This document shows positions 15,486-17,428 of a stretch of DNA of 17,428 nt, one piece after another. Under the pieces are notes generated by a model. That model did no database searches. It was not told where the DNA came from and saw only the letters and a list, made by a program, of their open reading frames with translations. Each line of letters starts with the position of its first letter. The stretch's first letter is position 1. The position numbers were made by a program, and so were the translations under genes. The stretch comes from Gammaproteobacteria bacterium UBA7449 (GTDB taxonomy: Bacteria > Pseudomonadota > Gammaproteobacteria > Pseudomonadales > Pseudohongiellaceae), in the NCBI GenBank assembly GCA_002477465.1, contig DLPV01000026.1:84740-102167 (forward strand). The letters run 5' to 3'.

Positions 15486-15962
15486 CTAGCGTCTGGCCCT
15501 AAAAAAGCTCTGCATCAGTTCACTGCAAGAATCCGACAGGATGCCTTCAACGAAGCCCACCTTGTGATTCAAGCAAGAATCATCCAACAGCTTTTGCTGA
15601 CTGACTACAGCCCCAGAGCGAGACTCTCTGGCCCCAAACACGAGCAAATCAACCCGGGCATGAACCAGTGCGCCTACGCACATTGTGCAAGGTTCGATAG
15701 TAACATACAGCGTGGTGCCGGGCAGACGGTAGTTTTGTCGAATCTGAGATGCCTGCCTCAAAACCAGGATTTCTGCGTGCGCCGTGGGGTCCTTGCCCCT
15801 GATAGGCTGATTGTGAGCAGCGGCAAGCAACTTGCCATCGGCCACCAAAACTGCCCCAACTGGCACCTCTTCGCAGGCTGCCGCCATGCGCGCCTGCTCC
15901 AGGGCCTGCCGCATCCAGAATTCATGCTGTGCTATGGTTTCCGCTGTTTGCTCAAGTTCCAT
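15486..15962 (-). CDS. tadA: tRNA adenosine(34) deaminase TadA
   Basis: A 158-residue zinc-dependent cytidine-deaminase-fold enzyme. It shows the H-A-E motif (H62, E64, in DPTAHAEI) and P-C-x-x-C (P91, C92, C95, in EPCTMC). These supply the zinc ligands and the proton-shuttling glutamate. Other TadA traits are VPVGAVLV (34-41), the NQPI motif (51-54), VHARVDLLVFGARESRSGAVVS and a C-terminal FFRARR. TadA converts A34 to inosine in tRNA-Arg(ACG), letting it read CGN codons, and is usually essential. The start at 15962 gives the usual length, although the ribosome site before it is weak; the ATG at codon 17 would remove part of helix 1. It lies 33 bases downstream of the YczE-like gene and may share its transcript. 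Confidence 0.95.
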   Translation of the reverse strand: MELEQTAETIAQHEFWMRQALEQARMAAACEEVPVGAVLVADGKLLAAAHNQPIRGKDPTAHAEILVLRQASQIRQNYRLPGTTLYVTIEPCTMCVGALVHARVDLLVFGARESRSGAVVSQQKLLDDSCLNHKVGFVEGILSDSCSELMQSFFRARR

Positions 15963-15995
15963 GTCGTCAACTCTACAAGTTGCACAGTTAACTGG

Positions 15996-16655
15996 CTACT
16001 CTGTCTCTCGAAACAGGTGCCGGACCAGGAACAACCCCAGCGACACGGCGGGACCAATACCGAAGGCGAACAGTAGCGTACCGAGACCAACACTTCCTCC
16101 AAGTAGCCAGCCCATACTTACTGCACTAATTTCCAGAGTCGTGCGAACCCAGGCAATAGGGTAATCACTCAAGCGCGCCAATCCGGTCATCAACCCATCC
16201 CGAGGCCCAGCACCCAGGTGTGCAGTCAAATAGATACCACTGCCAATTCCGACCAGCAAAATCCCGATCAGCCCCTCCAGAACCTTCAGTAGATAGTTAT
16301 CCGTCGCCGGGAGATAGGGCAAAGCCTGTTCTATAACCAGCGAGATAATCACGGCATTGGCCAGGGTGCCAATGCCCGGCACTTGCTTGAGTGGAATCCA
16401 GAGCAGCAAGACACAGGCGCTGACCAGAAATGTCGACCAGCCAATGCTGAGACCAAGTTGCTGTCCCAGGCCCTGCGCCAGCACCGTCCAGGGACTCACG
16501 CCAGCACCGGCCGCAATCAGCAGCGCTTCGCCTAGCCCAAACAGGCTGAGGCCGAAACATAGAAAAAACAGCGTCAACCCTCGAGGCTGGAAATTCAGCG
16601 GATGCGCAGAACTCCAGGCAACGACGGGCACGACCTTAATAGTAAGAAACTTCAT
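15996..16655 (-). CDS. YczE/YitT-like integral membrane protein
   Basis: A 219-residue polytopic inner-membrane protein with about five hydrophobic segments (near 27-47, 61-86, 92-111, 121-145, 180-213). The signature GSGIYLTAHLGAGPRDGLMTGL (about 137-158) and the earlier GLGEALLIAAGAGVSPWTVLAQGL are typical of the YczE/YyaS/YitT families, including the repeated G-A-G-x-x-x-D/S-P core. Function in proteobacteria is not known; in Bacillus, YczE affects surfactin production through an unclear route. No catalytic motif is visible. The start at 16655 begins MKFLTIKVVPVVAW; a later start would still keep all helices. It is the first gene of a minus-strand run with tadA. Confidence 0.8.
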   Translation of the reverse strand: MKFLTIKVVPVVAWSSAHPLNFQPRGLTLFFLCFGLSLFGLGEALLIAAGAGVSPWTVLAQGLGQQLGLSIGWSTFLVSACVLLLWIPLKQVPGIGTLANAVIISLVIEQALPYLPATDNYLLKVLEGLIGILLVGIGSGIYLTAHLGAGPRDGLMTGLARLSDYPIAWVRTTLEISAVSMGWLLGGSVGLGTLLFAFGIGPAVSLGLFLVRHLFRETE

Positions 16656-16843
16656 ATTTGTTAGCGAGACAGACTAGCGAACTTAGATAGCTTCACCCAG
16701 AACAAGCTCGCTCTTTGAGAGTATTACAGTTAGGGTTCAAAAGAAGGTAGGCAATCCTGACTACAATTGATGGCGTTTTCCACAATACCAAAAATCTTCA
16801 TCTGCAATAGGTATGACAGCACAGTTCGCGAATCCAATAATTT

Positions 16844-16872
16844 CAGACAGCGTCTAATCGAATCACTGTCTG
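16844..16872 (-). terminator. Inverted repeat downstream of the thioesterase-like gene
   Basis: CAGACAG (16844-16850) and CTGTCTG (16866-16872) form a seven-pair stem (eight with a G-U) with a 15-base loop, starting 12 bases after the stop at 16885. In the minus direction the next bases are AAATTATTGG, not a full U-run. It is a plausible weak terminator. The rest of 16656-16884 shows nothing else convincing. Confidence 0.4.
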
Positions 16873-16884
16873 GGCACCGATACC

Positions 16885-17349
16885 CTATTTGATTTTCAGC
16901 TTTGTTTCAAAAGGATAATCGCTGGACTTTTCATGCTCTGTACGCATCCTAAACAAAGTCTGAAGGATTTCTTCAGATATTGCTGCAGATTTTCTGATAG
17001 ACATATCGATATGAATTTCAACAGTTTCTATCAGAGCTGCCACTTCGCCCGATTCTTTAAAAATTGCACACACGAAGTGGTATAACTTTTCGTTTGCGTT
17101 AAGCATTCTGAATCTAGGTGTCAATTTTTCACCTTTTAAACATTCTTTCAGATATCTAATATTTTGTTCCGCTGTGAAAAATGAAAACCCCTTGGAAATG
17201 TAATCTTCACCCACAAGACTGTTGTAGAAATTGCCATCATAATCCATGGGAATCGTTTGGAAAAATCTTACATTCATATGTCCGTTCATATCGCACATGT
17301 CATCAGACACGATCACAGATGCACCTTCGATTGGAAATATATCTTTCAT
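16885..17349 (-). CDS. Hot-dog-fold acyl-CoA thioesterase-like protein
   Basis: A 154-residue protein resembling the 4HBT-type thioesterase family. The N-terminal motif DDMCDMNGHMNVRFFQTIPMDYDGN has D20-x-N22-G23-H24-M-N26, matching the usual D-x-N-G-H-M-N-x-x-Y motif of these enzymes. Further on, FFTAEQNIRYLKECLKGEKL and FVCAIFKESGEVAALIETVEIHID fit the beta-strand core of the fold. Such enzymes hydrolyse acyl-CoA or acyl-ACP thioesters in the cytoplasm; the substrate here is unknown, and one branch acts on carnitine or betaine derivatives. Hand-counted GC is about 35% over 16981-17160, against about 52% in purL, with many AT-ending codons, so recent acquisition is possible. No strong ribosome site or promoter was found upstream. 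It is separated from its neighbour by 229 bases and stands alone within the window. Confidence 0.65.
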   Translation of the reverse strand: MKDIFPIEGASVIVSDDMCDMNGHMNVRFFQTIPMDYDGNFYNSLVGEDYISKGFSFFTAEQNIRYLKECLKGEKLTPRFRMLNANEKLYHFVCAIFKESGEVAALIETVEIHIDMSIRKSAAISEEILQTLFRMRTEHEKSSDYPFETKLKIK

Positions 17350-17428
17350 AAAATTACTACGTCAGGCAAAAATAAATCGTTAGTGTACAATGGTTCAAAA
17401 TAATTTTAAGCGAGTGTCATTCCCACTC

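Noticed and set aside
15300..16076. Plus-strand open frame of 258 codons
   Set aside because: It is antisense to tadA and the end of the YczE-like gene; TadA motifs on the other strand are decisive.

Overview
The window reads as an ordinary chromosomal stretch of a gammaproteobacterium, probably a free-living aquatic one. PurL, PspF/PspA/PspB and the NIF3-like protein match the gammaproteobacterial forms closely. Coding density is high, hand-counted GC is about 52% in purL, and the proteins have bacterial signal, lipoprotein and membrane features. No rRNA, tRNA, CRISPR array, insertion sequence or phage gene was seen. The taxonomic statement is inference from protein resemblance only.

Layout. 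(1) 1-2416, plus strand: a three-gene cluster of rubrerythrin (5' end cut off by the window), a GlpC/HdrD-like iron-sulfur oxidoreductase and a DUF3501 protein, probably for peroxide/oxidative-stress redox chemistry. (2) 2609-3856, plus: a secreted EstB/class C beta-lactamase-like serine hydrolase. (3) 3879-6971: a phage-shock (Psp) envelope-stress locus with divergent pspF (minus) and pspA-pspB-pspC (plus). A textbook sigma-54 -24/-12 promoter lies in front of pspA, and PspC is unusual in having two PspC domains and a long basic tail. (4) 7158-7754, plus: a NUDIX hydrolase with an N-terminal zinc ribbon. (5) 8049-9053, plus: a full-length FabH-like ketosynthase reading frame interrupted by three in-frame stop codons (TAG, TAA, TGA) but with no frameshift and with the Cys-His-Asn triad still readable. 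It is followed by a 463-base gap. (6) 9517-10497, plus: a seven-helix membrane protein carrying a Fis-type HTH at its C-terminus. (7) 10470-16655, minus: a housekeeping block of, in transcription order, a YczE/YitT-like membrane protein, tadA, a small lipoprotein, purL and a NIF3-like single-domain protein. (8) 16885-17349, minus: an AT-rich hot-dog thioesterase-like gene.

How they work together. The Psp locus is a self-contained module: PspF is the sigma-54 activator, PspA its inhibitor and membrane effector, and PspB/PspC the inner-membrane sensors. The rubrerythrin/Fe-S/DUF3501 set looks like one redox module, with the Fe-S protein a plausible electron handler and DUF3501 of unknown function. 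purL and the NIF3-like gene are separated by 2 bases and are probably co-transcribed. The remaining genes look like independent units.

No clearly new multi-gene system is visible. The items most worth a second look are the triple-nonsense ketosynthase, the membrane-tethered 7TM-HTH regulator, the duplicated-domain PspC, the GAYTGA variant of PspF and the DUF3501 redox cluster.
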